From: DASSUW01 sp963806395
GTDB taxonomy: Bacteria > Actinomycetota > Thermoleophilia > Solirubrobacterales > Solirubrobacteraceae
Length of the DNA stretch: 64,000 nt
Assembly: GCA_963806395.1 (NCBI GenBank)
Contig: CAWDYI010000020.1
Span: 310,001-374,000, forward strand
Direction: 5' to 3'
How positions within the stretch are numbered: the first letter of the stretch is position 1; every line of letters begins with the position of its first letter. Below, piece after piece: positions 43,881-53,372 of the stretch. The translations under genes and the position numbers were made by a program. The notes beneath the pieces are model-generated. The model saw nothing but the letters and a program-made list of their open reading frames with translations, made no database searches and had not been told where the DNA came from.

Positions 43881-45343
43881 GACGTGCTCTCCTGCGACGG
43901 CGTGGTCTTGCCGAGCGTGGCGTGGTGGCGGCTGTAGAAGAAGTACCAGAGCAGCGCCACCGCGGACCAGCCGAAGAACACGTAGATCGTGACTGCGCGC
44001 AGGTCCGAGATGATCCAGATACAACCGCCGATCGACGCGATCGGCACGATCGGGTAGAGCGGCACCTTGAAGCCGCGCGGCAGGTCGGGCTGCCTCTGGC
44101 GCAGGACCATCACGCCGATCGAGACGATCAGGAACGCCACCAGCGTGCCGATGCTCGTCATCTCGGCGAGGAAGTTGATCGGCAGCAGGCCGGCCAGGAG
44201 CGAGACGACAACCGCCACGATCACCGTGGCCGGCACGGGCGTCAGGGTGCGCGGGTTCAGGCGGTGGAACAGCGGCGGCACCATCCCGTCGCGGCCCATC
44301 GCGAACAGGATCCGCGTCTGGCCATAGATCACGACCAGCGTGACGCTGAAGATCGAGATCACCGCTCCGGCGGCGAGGACGCTGGCCGGCCAGCTCGAGC
44401 CGGTGACGCTCTCGAGGATCGCCGAGAGCCCGGCCTCCTGCCCCTCGAAGGCTCCGCGCGGCTGGGCCGCGACCGCCACCACCGCCACGAGAACGTAGAT
44501 CGAGGTCACGGTCACCAGCGCTATCAGGATCGCCAGCGGGAGGTTCCGGCGCGGGTTCTTGACCTCCTCGCCCGCGGTCGAGACCGCGTCCAAGCCGATG
44601 TAGGAGAAGAAGATGATCCCGGCCGCTGAGGTGACGCCGGCGACGCCGAAGGGGGCGAAGTCCGACAGGTTGTCGGAGTTCCAGCCGCTCAGCCCGACGG
44701 CGATGAACAGTACGAGCACGCCGATCTTGATCAGCACCATCACGGCGTTGACCTTCGCCGACTCGCTCGCACCCTTGATCAGCAGCAACGTGCACCCGAC
44801 CACCAGGACGATCGCGGGAAGATTGATGATGCCGTCGGCCTCGGGAGCGTTCGACAGGTTCTCGGGGATCGTGAAGCCGAACAGGTTGTCCAGCAGCTCG
44901 TTGAGGTACTGCGACCAGCCGACCGCGACGGCGGCGGCGGACACGCCGTACTCGAGCAGCAGGCACGCGGCGACGACCATCGCGATCCCCTCTCCCAGGG
45001 TCGCGTAGGCGTACGAGTACGAGGAGCCGGAGACCGGCACGGCGCTCGCCAGCTCGGCGTAGCAGATGGCCGTGAGCCCCGCCACCACGCCAGCCATCAC
45101 GAACGACCAGATGACCGCCGGTCCGGCCTCGGGCACCGCCACCGTGAGCACGATGAAGATGCCGGTGCCGATCGTGGCGCCGATGCCGAACAGCGACAGC
45201 TGGAACAGGCCGATCGTGCGCGCGAGCTCACCCTCGCCGGTGTCGGCCCCGGTCTCGTCGGCCATCACGCCAACCGGCTTGCGGCGCCAGATCTGCTCCC
45301 ACAGCGACGGCGAGCGCGTCTCGCCGCCTTGAATCGATGCCAT
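43877..45343 (-). CDS. APC-family cationic amino acid/polyamine permease
   Basis: A 488-residue, about 12-helix APC transporter. ARTIGLFQLSLFGIGATIGT at the first helix, CYAELASAVPVSGSSYSYAY, SYIGLDAVSTAGEEVKNP, and ILFAMGRDGMVPP are family signatures, closest to cationic amino-acid (CAT/YfnA-like) members. GAGGAGGAG precedes the ATG. It is divergent from the ATP-grasp gene over 141 bases that showed no strong motif. Substrate inferred as an amino acid or amine. Confidence 0.88.
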   Translation of the reverse strand: MASIQGGETRSPSLWEQIWRRKPVGVMADETGADTGEGELARTIGLFQLSLFGIGATIGTGIFIVLTVAVPEAGPAVIWSFVMAGVVAGLTAICYAELASAVPVSGSSYSYAYATLGEGIAMVVAACLLLEYGVSAAAVAVGWSQYLNELLDNLFGFTIPENLSNAPEADGIINLPAIVLVVGCTLLLIKGASESAKVNAVMVLIKIGVLVLFIAVGLSGWNSDNLSDFAPFGVAGVTSAAGIIFFSYIGLDAVSTAGEEVKNPRRNLPLAILIALVTVTSIYVLVAVVAVAAQPRGAFEGQEAGLSAILESVTGSSWPASVLAAGAVISIFSVTLVVIYGQTRILFAMGRDGMVPPLFHRLNPRTLTPVPATVIVAVVVSLLAGLLPINFLAEMTSIGTLVAFLIVSIGVMVLRQRQPDLPRGFKVPLYPIVPIASIGGCIWIISDLRAVTIYVFFGWSAVALLWYFFYSRHHATLGKTTPSQESTS

Positions 45344-45484
45344 CTCTCCTCCTCGTCCCCTCGGTGCCGCGACCCTCGCGCATCCTTCCCGGTCGCGGCA
45401 ACCGTCGCAAGCACCAAGTTGCGTCGCCGCCTTTGGAGTCTCGACGGGTGGACGCACGCGCCCGCGCGCGAGAGGATGCCCGCC

Positions 45485-46942
45485 ATGGCCGAGACAGCGA
45501 CGCTGCGCGGCATCTCCGAGATCCGCGCCTTCTTCCGCACCAACGAAACGCCGATCTACTTCATCTCGCCGACGGCATTCAACCTGCTCGGCATCGATCG
45601 CTGGCTGCGGAACTTCTTCTACGTGAACTACTTCGACTCCTTCGAGGGCACGCACCCGCGTGTGTTCGTGCCGCACGAGCGGCCGTACCGCGAGTTCGAG
45701 TCGATGGAGGACATCTGCAACTACCTGCTCGGCCACAAGGAGGTCCTCGACCGCGTCCACAGCCGCGGCCCGGGCGGGAAGTGCGTGTTCGTGATGTTCG
45801 ACGACGAGACCGAGAAGGCGGCCGAGGCGGCGGGCCTCGAGGTCGCGCACCCGTCGGCCGAGCTACGCCACCGGCTCGACTCGAAGATCGTGACGACGCA
45901 GCTCGGCAACGAGGCCGGCGTCCCCAGCGCGCCGAACACGCTCGGGCGCGCGACGACCTACGAGGAGCTGATGGCGCTCGCCGAGTCGGCCGCGCTCGGC
46001 GACGACCTCGTGGTCCAGACCCCGTACGGCGACTCCGGCAAGACGACGTTCTTCATCCGCGGCGAGCGCGACTGGGACAAGAACGCTGCCGACATGGCCG
46101 ACCAGGAGCTCAAGGTCATGAAGCGGATCAACAACCGCGCGGCGGCGGTCGAGGCCGTGCTGACGCGCCACGGCACGATCGTCGGCCCGCTGATGACCGA
46201 CCTCACCGGCCACCCGGAGCTGACGCCGCACAAGGGCGGCTGGTGCGGCAACGACATCTTCCCGGAGGCGCTGTCACCCGAGCACCGCGAGCGCGCGCGG
46301 GTGCTGACGCAGCTGCTCGGCGACCGGCTCGCGGTGGAGGGGTACCGCGGCTTCCTGGAGATCGACTATCTCGCCGACGTCGACACCGGCGAGCTCTACC
46401 TGGGGGAGATCAACCCACGCATCAGCGGCGTGACCTCGATGACGAACGTGACGGCCGGCGCCTACGCCGACGCGCCGCTGTTCCTGTTCCACCTGCTCGA
46501 GTACATGGACGTCGACTACGAGATCGACGTCGGCGACATCAACCGCCGCTGGGCGGAATCCTCGAGCGTGGACGTCTGGAGCCAGATCATCCTCAAGGAC
46601 ACCGGCGACGAGGTCGAGCAGCTGTCGCAGGCGCCGAAGACGGGGATCTGGCGGCTCGACGACTCGGGCGACATCGGGTTCGCGCGCTGGGGGAACGACT
46701 GGCACAGCCTGCACGACGAGTCGGAGGCGTTCTTCCTGCGGGTGCTGGCGCCCGGCGACTTCCGCTATCCGGGCGCCGACCTCGGCGTGCTGGTCGCGCG
46801 CTCGCGGATGCAGACCGAGGACAACCGGCTGACCGAGCGCGCGCTCCAGTGGATCGACGGCATCCAGGGCGAGTTCGCCGGCGCGCCGCCCCCGGCCGAG
46901 GCGCCGCCACCGACGCCCGCGCTCGCGTTCAAGGCGTTTTGA
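45485..46942 (+). CDS. ATP-grasp ligase-like protein of unknown substrate
   Basis: 485 residues. The ATP-grasp fold has the glycine loop VVQTPYGDSGKTTFF near 180-195 and metal residues in FLEIDYLADVDTGELYLGE followed by INPRISGVTSM. The N-terminal 110 residues (IYFISPTAFNLLGIDRWLRN) form a pre-ATP domain. The C-terminus is Pro-rich. Such enzymes join a carboxylate to an amine or thiol. ATG 45485 is preferred, with GAGAGG 8 bases upstream. The 3' end overlaps the convergent C45 hydrolase gene by 14 bases. Confidence 0.75.
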   Translation: MAETATLRGISEIRAFFRTNETPIYFISPTAFNLLGIDRWLRNFFYVNYFDSFEGTHPRVFVPHERPYREFESMEDICNYLLGHKEVLDRVHSRGPGGKCVFVMFDDETEKAAEAAGLEVAHPSAELRHRLDSKIVTTQLGNEAGVPSAPNTLGRATTYEELMALAESAALGDDLVVQTPYGDSGKTTFFIRGERDWDKNAADMADQELKVMKRINNRAAAVEAVLTRHGTIVGPLMTDLTGHPELTPHKGGWCGNDIFPEALSPEHRERARVLTQLLGDRLAVEGYRGFLEIDYLADVDTGELYLGEINPRISGVTSMTNVTAGAYADAPLFLFHLLEYMDVDYEIDVGDINRRWAESSSVDVWSQIILKDTGDEVEQLSQAPKTGIWRLDDSGDIGFARWGNDWHSLHDESEAFFLRVLAPGDFRYPGADLGVLVARSRMQTEDNRLTERALQWIDGIQGEFAGAPPPAEAPPPTPALAFKAF

Positions 46943-48044
46943 GCCCCACCGTCCTGCTCCCCGGGACGAAGCGATCGAAGGACTGCTCCCAGGTCGTGCC
47001 GGGCCAGCGGTACTCGACGCGGCCCGCGGCCGGGTGGTAGGCCGCGGTGTAGAGCGTCCCGAAGCCCTGCGCGTACTCGGTGTTGCGCAGCGGCGGCTCG
47101 AGGAACGAGGCGATGAACCGCTCGCGGTCGATCTCGGCGTCTCCGAGCAGGTCGAGCACGCAGCGCTCGCGCTCCTCGCTGCGGATCGCGCGCGCGTACT
47201 CCGGCCACTCGACCTTGCCCTGGTGGTTGGTGGTCGCCGCGACGGCGTGGAACTCCGGCTCGCGGCCCGGGCCGACGTACGCGGTCAGGAACTCGCCCGA
47301 CCGGTCCAGCAGCGTGAGGTTCTGCGGGGCGTGGACCGGGACGCGCGCCAGCACCTCGCGCGCCTCGGCGACGGTGTCGCAGGTCTCGAGCACGTAGCGC
47401 ACGACGAGCGGGATCGCGAACCCGTCGCCGACGTCGCGGCGGCCGCCGAACGTCAGTGAGATGGCCAGCCCGGAGTCGTTGATGCCGTCGAGCAGGCCCC
47501 ACAGGCAGTCGCTCATGCCGATCACCCGCCGCTCGCCCCACTTGGTCATGCAGACGATGCCCTCGAGCCGCGCGGCCGGATAGTCGTAGTTGCGGACCAG
47601 GACCGGCTCGTCGCGCGTCCAGGCGCCCTGCGAGCAGCCGACGATGAAGCCGGGCGGCCGGTACAGCGAGAGCAGGCGGGCGGCGAGGTCGCCGCCGCCG
47701 GCGAGGTCGACGACCCGCTCCCACATTCCGACCAGCTCCGGCATGTGCTCGCGCAGCGCGCTCCGCGCCACCGCGTACGACGGTCGCGCGGCCTCGCCCT
47801 CCTGCAGGAACCAGGCACGGTACGCCGGCCACATCGCCTCGAAGCGCGCCTGCCACGCGGCGCCGGGCTCGGGCTCGTGCACGGCCTCGAACTCGAGCTG
47901 CTCCTCGCGCCCGGGATGCTCCGGGAGGAGCCGCAGCTCGTCCCAGATCGGCTTCCAGTAGCGGTCGATCGCAGCCGCGGCCTCGGCCGGGAGCCCGAGC
48001 GACTTCACCCAGTCGGGCAGGTTCTCCAGATCAGGATCAGGCAC
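46929..48044 (-). CDS. C45-type autoproteolytic acyltransferase/hydrolase
   Basis: 371 residues from GTG 48044, one base after the ALDH stop. The Ntn fold motif FIVGCSQGAW supplies a Gly-Cys processing site and nucleophilic Cys near residue 137. RNYDYP, GLLDGINDSGLAISLTFGG and TTNHQG follow as in acyl-CoA:6-APA acyltransferase relatives. A long N-terminal prodomain (about 135 residues) precedes the Cys. It likely cleaves or transfers an amide. Last gene of a TetR-LysA-CuAO-ALDH operon. Confidence 0.78.
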   Translation of the reverse strand: MPDPDLENLPDWVKSLGLPAEAAAAIDRYWKPIWDELRLLPEHPGREEQLEFEAVHEPEPGAAWQARFEAMWPAYRAWFLQEGEAARPSYAVARSALREHMPELVGMWERVVDLAGGGDLAARLLSLYRPPGFIVGCSQGAWTRDEPVLVRNYDYPAARLEGIVCMTKWGERRVIGMSDCLWGLLDGINDSGLAISLTFGGRRDVGDGFAIPLVVRYVLETCDTVAEAREVLARVPVHAPQNLTLLDRSGEFLTAYVGPGREPEFHAVAATTNHQGKVEWPEYARAIRSEERERCVLDLLGDAEIDRERFIASFLEPPLRNTEYAQGFGTLYTAAYHPAAGRVEYRWPGTTWEQSFDRFVPGSRTVGLKTP

Positions 48045-48045
48045 C

Positions 48046-49485
48046 TCAGCCGTCGCGGCGTTCGATGTAGCTCATCACGTGCTTGATGCGCGTGTAGTCC
48101 TCGAGCCCGTACATCGACAGGTCCTTGCCGTATCCGGACTTCTTGTAGCCGCCGTGCGGCATCTCGGCCACGAGCGGGATGTGGCAGTTGATCCAGACGC
48201 AGCCGAAGTCCAGGCGCCGTGACATGCGCATCGCGCGCCCGTGGTCCTCGGTCCAGACGCTCGATGCGAGCGCGTACGGCACGCCGTTCGCCCACTCGAT
48301 CGCCTCGTCCTCGTCGTCGAACGTCTGCACCGTGATCACCGGGCCGAAGATCTCGTTCTGGATCATCTCGTCGTCCTGGCGCAGGCCGTCGACGATCGTC
48401 GGCTCGTAGAAGTAGCCGCGCTCGCCCTGGCGCTGGCCGCCGGTGACGACGCTCGCGTGGTCGGGCGCGCGGTCGACGAGGCCGCTGACGTGCGCGAGCT
48501 GGTTGGCGTTGTTGAGCGGGCCGTACAGCACCTCGCCGTCGTCCGGCGGGCCGGTACGGGTGTTGCGCGCCTGCTCGCCGAGCGCGGCGACGAAGTCGTC
48601 GTGCACCTTCGGGCCGGCCAGCACGCGCGTGGCGGCCGTGCAGTCCTGCCCGGCGTTGAAGTAGCCCGCGATCGCGATGTTCTCGGCCGCGAGCTCGACG
48701 TCGGCGTCGTCGAACACGATCACCGGCGCCTTGCCGCCGAGCTCGAGGTGCACGCGCTTGACGTCGTCGGCGGCCGTCTTGGCGACGGCGATGCCGGCGC
48801 CGACGCTGCCGGTGATCGACACCATCTGCGGCGTCGGATGCGCGCACGAGCGCGGCGCCGGTGTCGCGGTCGCCGCAGACGACGTTGAACACGCCGGGCG
48901 GCAGGAACTCGGCCATCAGCTCGGCCATCCAGACGGTGCTCGCCGGCGTGGTGTCGGACGGCTTGAGCACCATCGTGTTGCCGGCCGCGAGCGCGGGCGC
49001 CCACTTCCAGACGGCCATCATCGCCGGGTAGTTCCACGGCGTCACCGCGGCGCAGACGCCGACCGGCTCGCGCCGGATGAACGACGTGTAGCCGGCCATG
49101 TACTCGCCCGCCGACTTGCCCTCGAGCACGCGCGCGGCGCCCGCGAAGAAGCGGATCTGGTCGGCCATCGGCGGGATCTCCTCCGACGCCGTCAGCTCCT
49201 TCGGCTTGCCGGTGTTCTCTGACTCGACGTCGACCAGCTCGGCGCCGCGCTCCTCGATCGCGTCGGCGATCTTCAGCAGCGCCCGCTGGCGCTCGCTCGG
49301 CGTCGTGTCGCGCCAGCTCTCGAACGCGCGCGCGGCAGTCCTGGAACGCCGCGTCGATGTCGGCCTGACGCGACAGCGGCGCGGTCGCGAACACCTCGCC
49401 GGTGCTGGGGTTGATCAGGTCGGTCGTGGCGCCGTCGGCGGCCGCGACGCGCTTGCCGTGGATGAAGTTGGTGATCTCGGCTCAT
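48046..49485 (-). pseudogene. Aminobutyraldehyde dehydrogenase-like gene with three frameshifts
   Basis: About 480 codons of an aldehyde dehydrogenase closest to PatD/betaine-aldehyde types: CAAVTPWNYPAMMAVWKWAP, SITGSVGAGIAVAKT, LELGGKAPVIVF, catalytic Cys in NAGQDCTAATRV, GGYKKSGYGKDLS near the end. The frame breaks at 49481-49485 (an extra base right after ATG), near 49325-49336 and near 48841-48847. All are one-base changes in GC-rich runs. Either recently broken or sequence error. If intact it would oxidise the aldehyde made by the amine oxidase. Confidence 0.75.
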
Positions 49486-51393
49486 CGGCTCTCCTCCGGG
49501 TGGCAATGATGGGGGGACGGCGGCACGTCCAGCGCCGGGTTGCGGTCGAAGAAGCCGATCGGCTTCAGCCAGAACGAGACGGTGTCGACGGACATGATCG
49601 GCCACTCCTCGGGCCGCGTGATGTGGTGCACGCCGAACACGTACCAGAGCACGACGTCGGTGTTCTCGATCGAGCGGTCCTGTGCCGTCCAGACCGGCAG
49701 CCCGCGGTCCTGCTCGCTCTGGACGACGAACTCGCCGCACGGCCAGCGCTCGTCCTCGTGGAATGGCGTCACCCACAGCGTGTGGCCGATCGCCTGAGCA
49801 CGGCGCATCACCGGCGAGTCCGGGTCCATCATCGGCGGGAAGCAGGCGCCGGGGACGAGCTTGTAGCCGACCGGGGTCCCGAGCCCGTTGGCGACGTTGT
49901 CGTTGACGACCTTCCAGGCGCGCTGGGTGTTCCAGTCGTAGTCCTGCTTGCCCTCCTGCTCGGTGCGCAGCGGCGTGTTGCGCTGCACGAGCGCGAGCCC
50001 GTGCGCGTTCGTCCGGGCCGATCGGGAGCGCCTCGGACTCGGTCGCGTAGACGGTGTTGGCCTCGCCGTCGACGTCGAGGTCGAGCCGCGCGACGAGGAA
50101 GTGCTGATGGAACGGCGCGTAGGTGCGCTCGTCGACGAGCGTGCCGTACGGCGGCTGCTTGCCCTCGGCGAAGTGGGTCGTGACCATGATCCCGGTCGCG
50201 CGCACCTCGCACTCGATGTTGCCGTCCTGGTACAGCCGCCAGTACACGAGGTACTCGTAGTTCGCGACCGTGACGTGGAACGAGAGCACGAGCCGGCGCG
50301 CGCGGCGGACCTCGGCGCCGACCTGCGCGTCGACGTGCTTCCACAGCACCGCGTCGTCCTCCTCGTGGATGCAGATCGCGTTGCGGATCGTGTACGGCTC
50401 GCCCTTCGTGTCGTGCATGACCGCATCGAGGTACGTGATCTCGCCGAGGCAGTCGCAGCCGAGCTCGAGCGAGGTGGTCATGAACCCGAGGCCCCACTCG
50501 CCGATGTCGAACGCGGTGCGTCGGTAGTGGTCGGTCGTCGGGTCGCGGTACGGAACGACCATCTCCGCGAACGAGAGCCGGTGCGCGACCGGCCGCGTGC
50601 GGCCGCCGTCGTCGTAGCCGACCGTGTGCAGGACCATGCCCTCGCGGTGGTTGAAGCCGACGCGCAGCGACCACTTCTGCCAGCTGACGTGATTGCCGTC
50701 GACGGTGAACGACGTCCCCTCCGGCTGGGTGATCTCGAGCGGCTCGAGGTCCTCGCGCAGCTTCAGGCCGGGCACGAGGTGGGGGACGTACTCGCCCATC
50801 GTGCGCGGCTCGTCGACGCGGTGGATGTCCTCGACCTCGAGCAGCTCCATCCGGTTGAGGTCGACGACGAAGTGCAGTCCGGTGACCGGGTTGGCGTACG
50901 GGCTCGAGCCGTCCTGGCTGCGGTACCAGACGTCGGCCCAGCCGACGCGGCCGCCGCGATGCGCCTCGGGCACGAGGTGCGCGCCGTACGCCCAGGTGTC
51001 GATCAGCACGCGGTCGAGGTCGGTGATCCCGCGGTTCGCGAGCGCCTCGATCACGCGCGGGTCCTGCCGCAGCGCGGCGTCGCACTCGTGGAACTCGTCG
51101 ACGGTCATGTTCGGCTGCCCGTCGGGCTGGTGCTCCCACGCTTCAACGCGATCGGCGCCGAGCGCCACGCGGGCCTTGTAGACCCTGCCGTCGTCGCGGT
51201 TCCAGCACACGACGACGGCCTCGCGGTCGATCGCGTCGCCGGGCGCGAACCCGGCGACGGTCGCCTTCGAGGGCTCGCGCAGCTCGATCGAGGCGAAGCG
51301 CCAGCGCTCGCCGACGCCCTGGTCGCGGCGCAGGATCGCCGCCGCGGCGCGGATCTCGTCGCCGGACAGCGGGTCGAGCGGATGCGGCGCCAT
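49482..51393 (-). pseudogene. Copper amine oxidase with one frameshift
   Basis: About 637 codons. The TPQ precursor Tyr is in VANYEYLVYW, copper histidines in HQHFLVARLD and GVHHITRPEEWPIM, and the catalytic Asp probably in the YLDAVMHD region. It deaminates primary amines to aldehydes plus H2O2 and ammonia. A one-base indel at about 50008-50018 shifts the last 175 codons, with both sides clearly coding. The start overlaps the lysA-like stop, and the end overlaps the dehydrogenase start. Probably functional if the indel is an error. Confidence 0.82.
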
Positions 51394-52646
51394 CACAGCA
51401 CGTCCCGCGCCAGCAGGTCGCTCATCAGCTCGCGGCGGACGGCCAGCCGGGCCTCGCCGTCGCGGCACAGGACGACCGGCGGCCGGCGCGCGCCGTTGTA
51501 GTTGTTCTGGAGCGAGAAGCAGTACGCGCCGGTGACCGGGATCACGACGACGTCGCCGACCTCCGGCGTCGCGAGCTCGACGCCCGGCGCCAGCACGTCG
51601 CCGCTCTCGCAGTGATGCCCGACCAGCTCGCAGGTCTCCGGCGCGCGATCGCGGTCGAGGATCGCCGGCGCGAACCGCTGGCCGTAGAGCATCGGCTCGA
51701 GGTTGTCGCCCATGCCGCCGTTGACCGCGACATGCGTGAGCTGCCCGCGCTTGACCGTGATGACCGAGTAGAGCGTCACGGCCGAGCGACCGACAACCGA
51801 GCGGCCGGGCTCGACGATCAGCTTCGCGCCGGGATCGAGGTGCTCGTGCAGCGCGCGCACGGTCGCCTCGGCGTACTCGGGCACCGTCGGCGCGACCTCG
51901 TCCGGGTGGTAGGAGATCCCGAGCCCGCCGCCGAGGTCGTAGAGCGGGAAGCGCCCGAGCGCGGCGATCGCCTGCGCCGCGCGCCCGAAGCCGTCGAGCT
52001 CGAGCAGCTGCGAGCCGATGTGCACGTGCAGGCCGAGCAGCTCGAGGCCGGGTGTGCCGGCGATCCGCTCGAGCAGCGCCGGCGCGTCCTCGACCGCGAC
52101 GCCGAACTTCGCCTCCGGGCTGCCGGTGTCCATCGCCGCGTGCGTCTGGCCGGGGACGGACGGGTTGACGCGCAGCAGGACGCGCTGGTTCGCGGCGCCC
52201 AGCCGCTGGAGGCGGTCGACGTCGTCGGGGCCGTCGATCACGATCATGCCGACGCCCGCAGCGAGCGCGTCGCCGATGTCCTCGTCGCTCTTCGCGTTGC
52301 CGTGCAGCAGGATGTGCACCGGGTCGAACCCGGCGGAGAGCGCGATCGCCAGCTCGCCCGCCGAGGCGACGTCGCAGCCCAGCCCCTCCTCGGCGAGGAT
52401 CCGCGTCACCGGCGCGCACGGCAGCGCCTTGGAGGCGAAGTGCACGTCGGTCTCGGCGTGGCGGCTCGTGAAGGCCTCCAGGTATTCGCGCGCGGTCTCG
52501 CGCAGGCCCTGCTCGTCGACGACGCGCGCCGGCGTGCCGAACCGGGCGGCCACGTCCGCGAGCGCGCAGCCGCCGACGGTCAGCCGGCCGGCGGCGTCAC
52601 GGTCCGCCGTGCGCGGGAGCACGCCGGAGAGTCGGTCGGTCACCAT
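51393..52646 (-). CDS. LysA-like PLP decarboxylase
   Basis: A 417-residue fold-type III decarboxylase. PLP lysine K73 (HFASKALPCA), HVHIGSQ, VEPGRSVV, and the partner-chain Cys in GHHCESGD with GAYCFSLQNNYNG. It matches diaminopimelate decarboxylase, but its operon of amine oxidase, aldehyde dehydrogenase and C45 hydrolase suggests catabolic use on lysine, ornithine or another amino acid. ATG 52646 chosen. An extension with 28 poor codons is rejected. Confidence 0.83.
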   Translation of the reverse strand: MVTDRLSGVLPRTADRDAAGRLTVGGCALADVAARFGTPARVVDEQGLRETAREYLEAFTSRHAETDVHFASKALPCAPVTRILAEEGLGCDVASAGELAIALSAGFDPVHILLHGNAKSDEDIGDALAAGVGMIVIDGPDDVDRLQRLGAANQRVLLRVNPSVPGQTHAAMDTGSPEAKFGVAVEDAPALLERIAGTPGLELLGLHVHIGSQLLELDGFGRAAQAIAALGRFPLYDLGGGLGISYHPDEVAPTVPEYAEATVRALHEHLDPGAKLIVEPGRSVVGRSAVTLYSVITVKRGQLTHVAVNGGMGDNLEPMLYGQRFAPAILDRDRAPETCELVGHHCESGDVLAPGVELATPEVGDVVVIPVTGAYCFSLQNNYNGARRPPVVLCRDGEARLAVRRELMSDLLARDVL

Positions 52647-52701
52647 TGCGGGGAGTATCCCGACGCGGGCTCTCGCGTGACAATTGGAGGATCGACGGAG
52701 T

Positions 52702-53307
52702 TCAGGCTCGCTGGGTGTCCACGCGACCAAGCTCGGCGGCGATCGCCTCGCTCAGCAGCGCCCGCGCCTCCTCGCGGGTGATGACGCCGGCGAGCCAGCG
52801 GGAGCTGAGCCCGTCGACGAGGGCGGTGAGACGCCCGGCGCATCTGTCCGGGTCGATGCCCGCCGGGATCGAGCCATCCGCGAGACCTTCGCGGATCGCG
52901 TCCGCGACGAGCACGACCCAGGCGCGGGTCGCCTCCCGCAGCTGGTCTCGCAGGTCGGCCTCGAACACCGCCGAGGCCAGCACCTCGCCCCAGACGACCG
53001 ACGTGTCGCGGACGTTGGCGCCGTCGTCGAGCTCGGCCAGCAGCTTGTGCTCGACCGCCTCGCGGCCGCTCGCTCTGTCGGGCGCCAGCGTCGTCGCGGC
53101 GCGCTCGTTGGCGTGGTCGAGCGTCGCCTGGACGAGGCCGTTGCGGTTGTCGAAGTAGTAGTAGAGCAGCGAGGTCGCCACGCCGGCCTCGGCCGCGACC
53201 TGCTCGACGCGCAGGCCGCGCACGCCTCGGCGGGCGATGACGACGATGGCGGCGTCGAGGATCGCGCTCCTGCGGTCGGCGGTCGCTGGGGCTCTGCGTG
53301 CGCTCAT
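52702..53307 (-). CDS. TetR-family regulator
   Basis: 201 residues. The N-terminal HTH is AILDAAIVVIARRGVRGLRV and VATSLLYYYFDNRNGLV. The C-terminal ligand domain resembles the BetI/TetR_C6 type (VWGEVLASAVFEADLRDQL, LVDGLSSRWLAG). It lies 55 bases upstream of the lysA-like gene on the same strand and is divergent from the NCS1 permease gene. It is the likely local regulator of one or both. Confidence 0.85.
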   Translation of the reverse strand: MSARRAPATADRRSAILDAAIVVIARRGVRGLRVEQVAAEAGVATSLLYYYFDNRNGLVQATLDHANERAATTLAPDRASGREAVEHKLLAELDDGANVRDTSVVWGEVLASAVFEADLRDQLREATRAWVVLVADAIREGLADGSIPAGIDPDRCAGRLTALVDGLSSRWLAGVITREEARALLSEAIAAELGRVDTQRA

Positions 53308-53335
53308 CGCCGCGAAGACTAACGCTTTCCGGCTC

Positions 53336-53364
53336 TTGACTGAATTTTCAATCTACTGTACGGT
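53336..53364 (+). promoter_or_regulatory. Candidate promoter of the NCS1-agmatinase operon
   Basis: TTGACT (53336-53341), 17 bases, then TACGGT (53359-53364) just before the permease ATG. TGAA-TT-TTCA inside the spacer is a small palindrome that TetR could use. The transcript would be nearly leaderless. Confidence 0.4.
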
Positions 53365-53372
53365 CCCCCGCC

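Noticed and set aside
48046..51393. Programmed frameshifting in the amine oxidase and dehydrogenase genes
   Set aside because: No slippery heptamer plus structure was seen. The breaks fall at different GC runs and one lies directly after the start codon.
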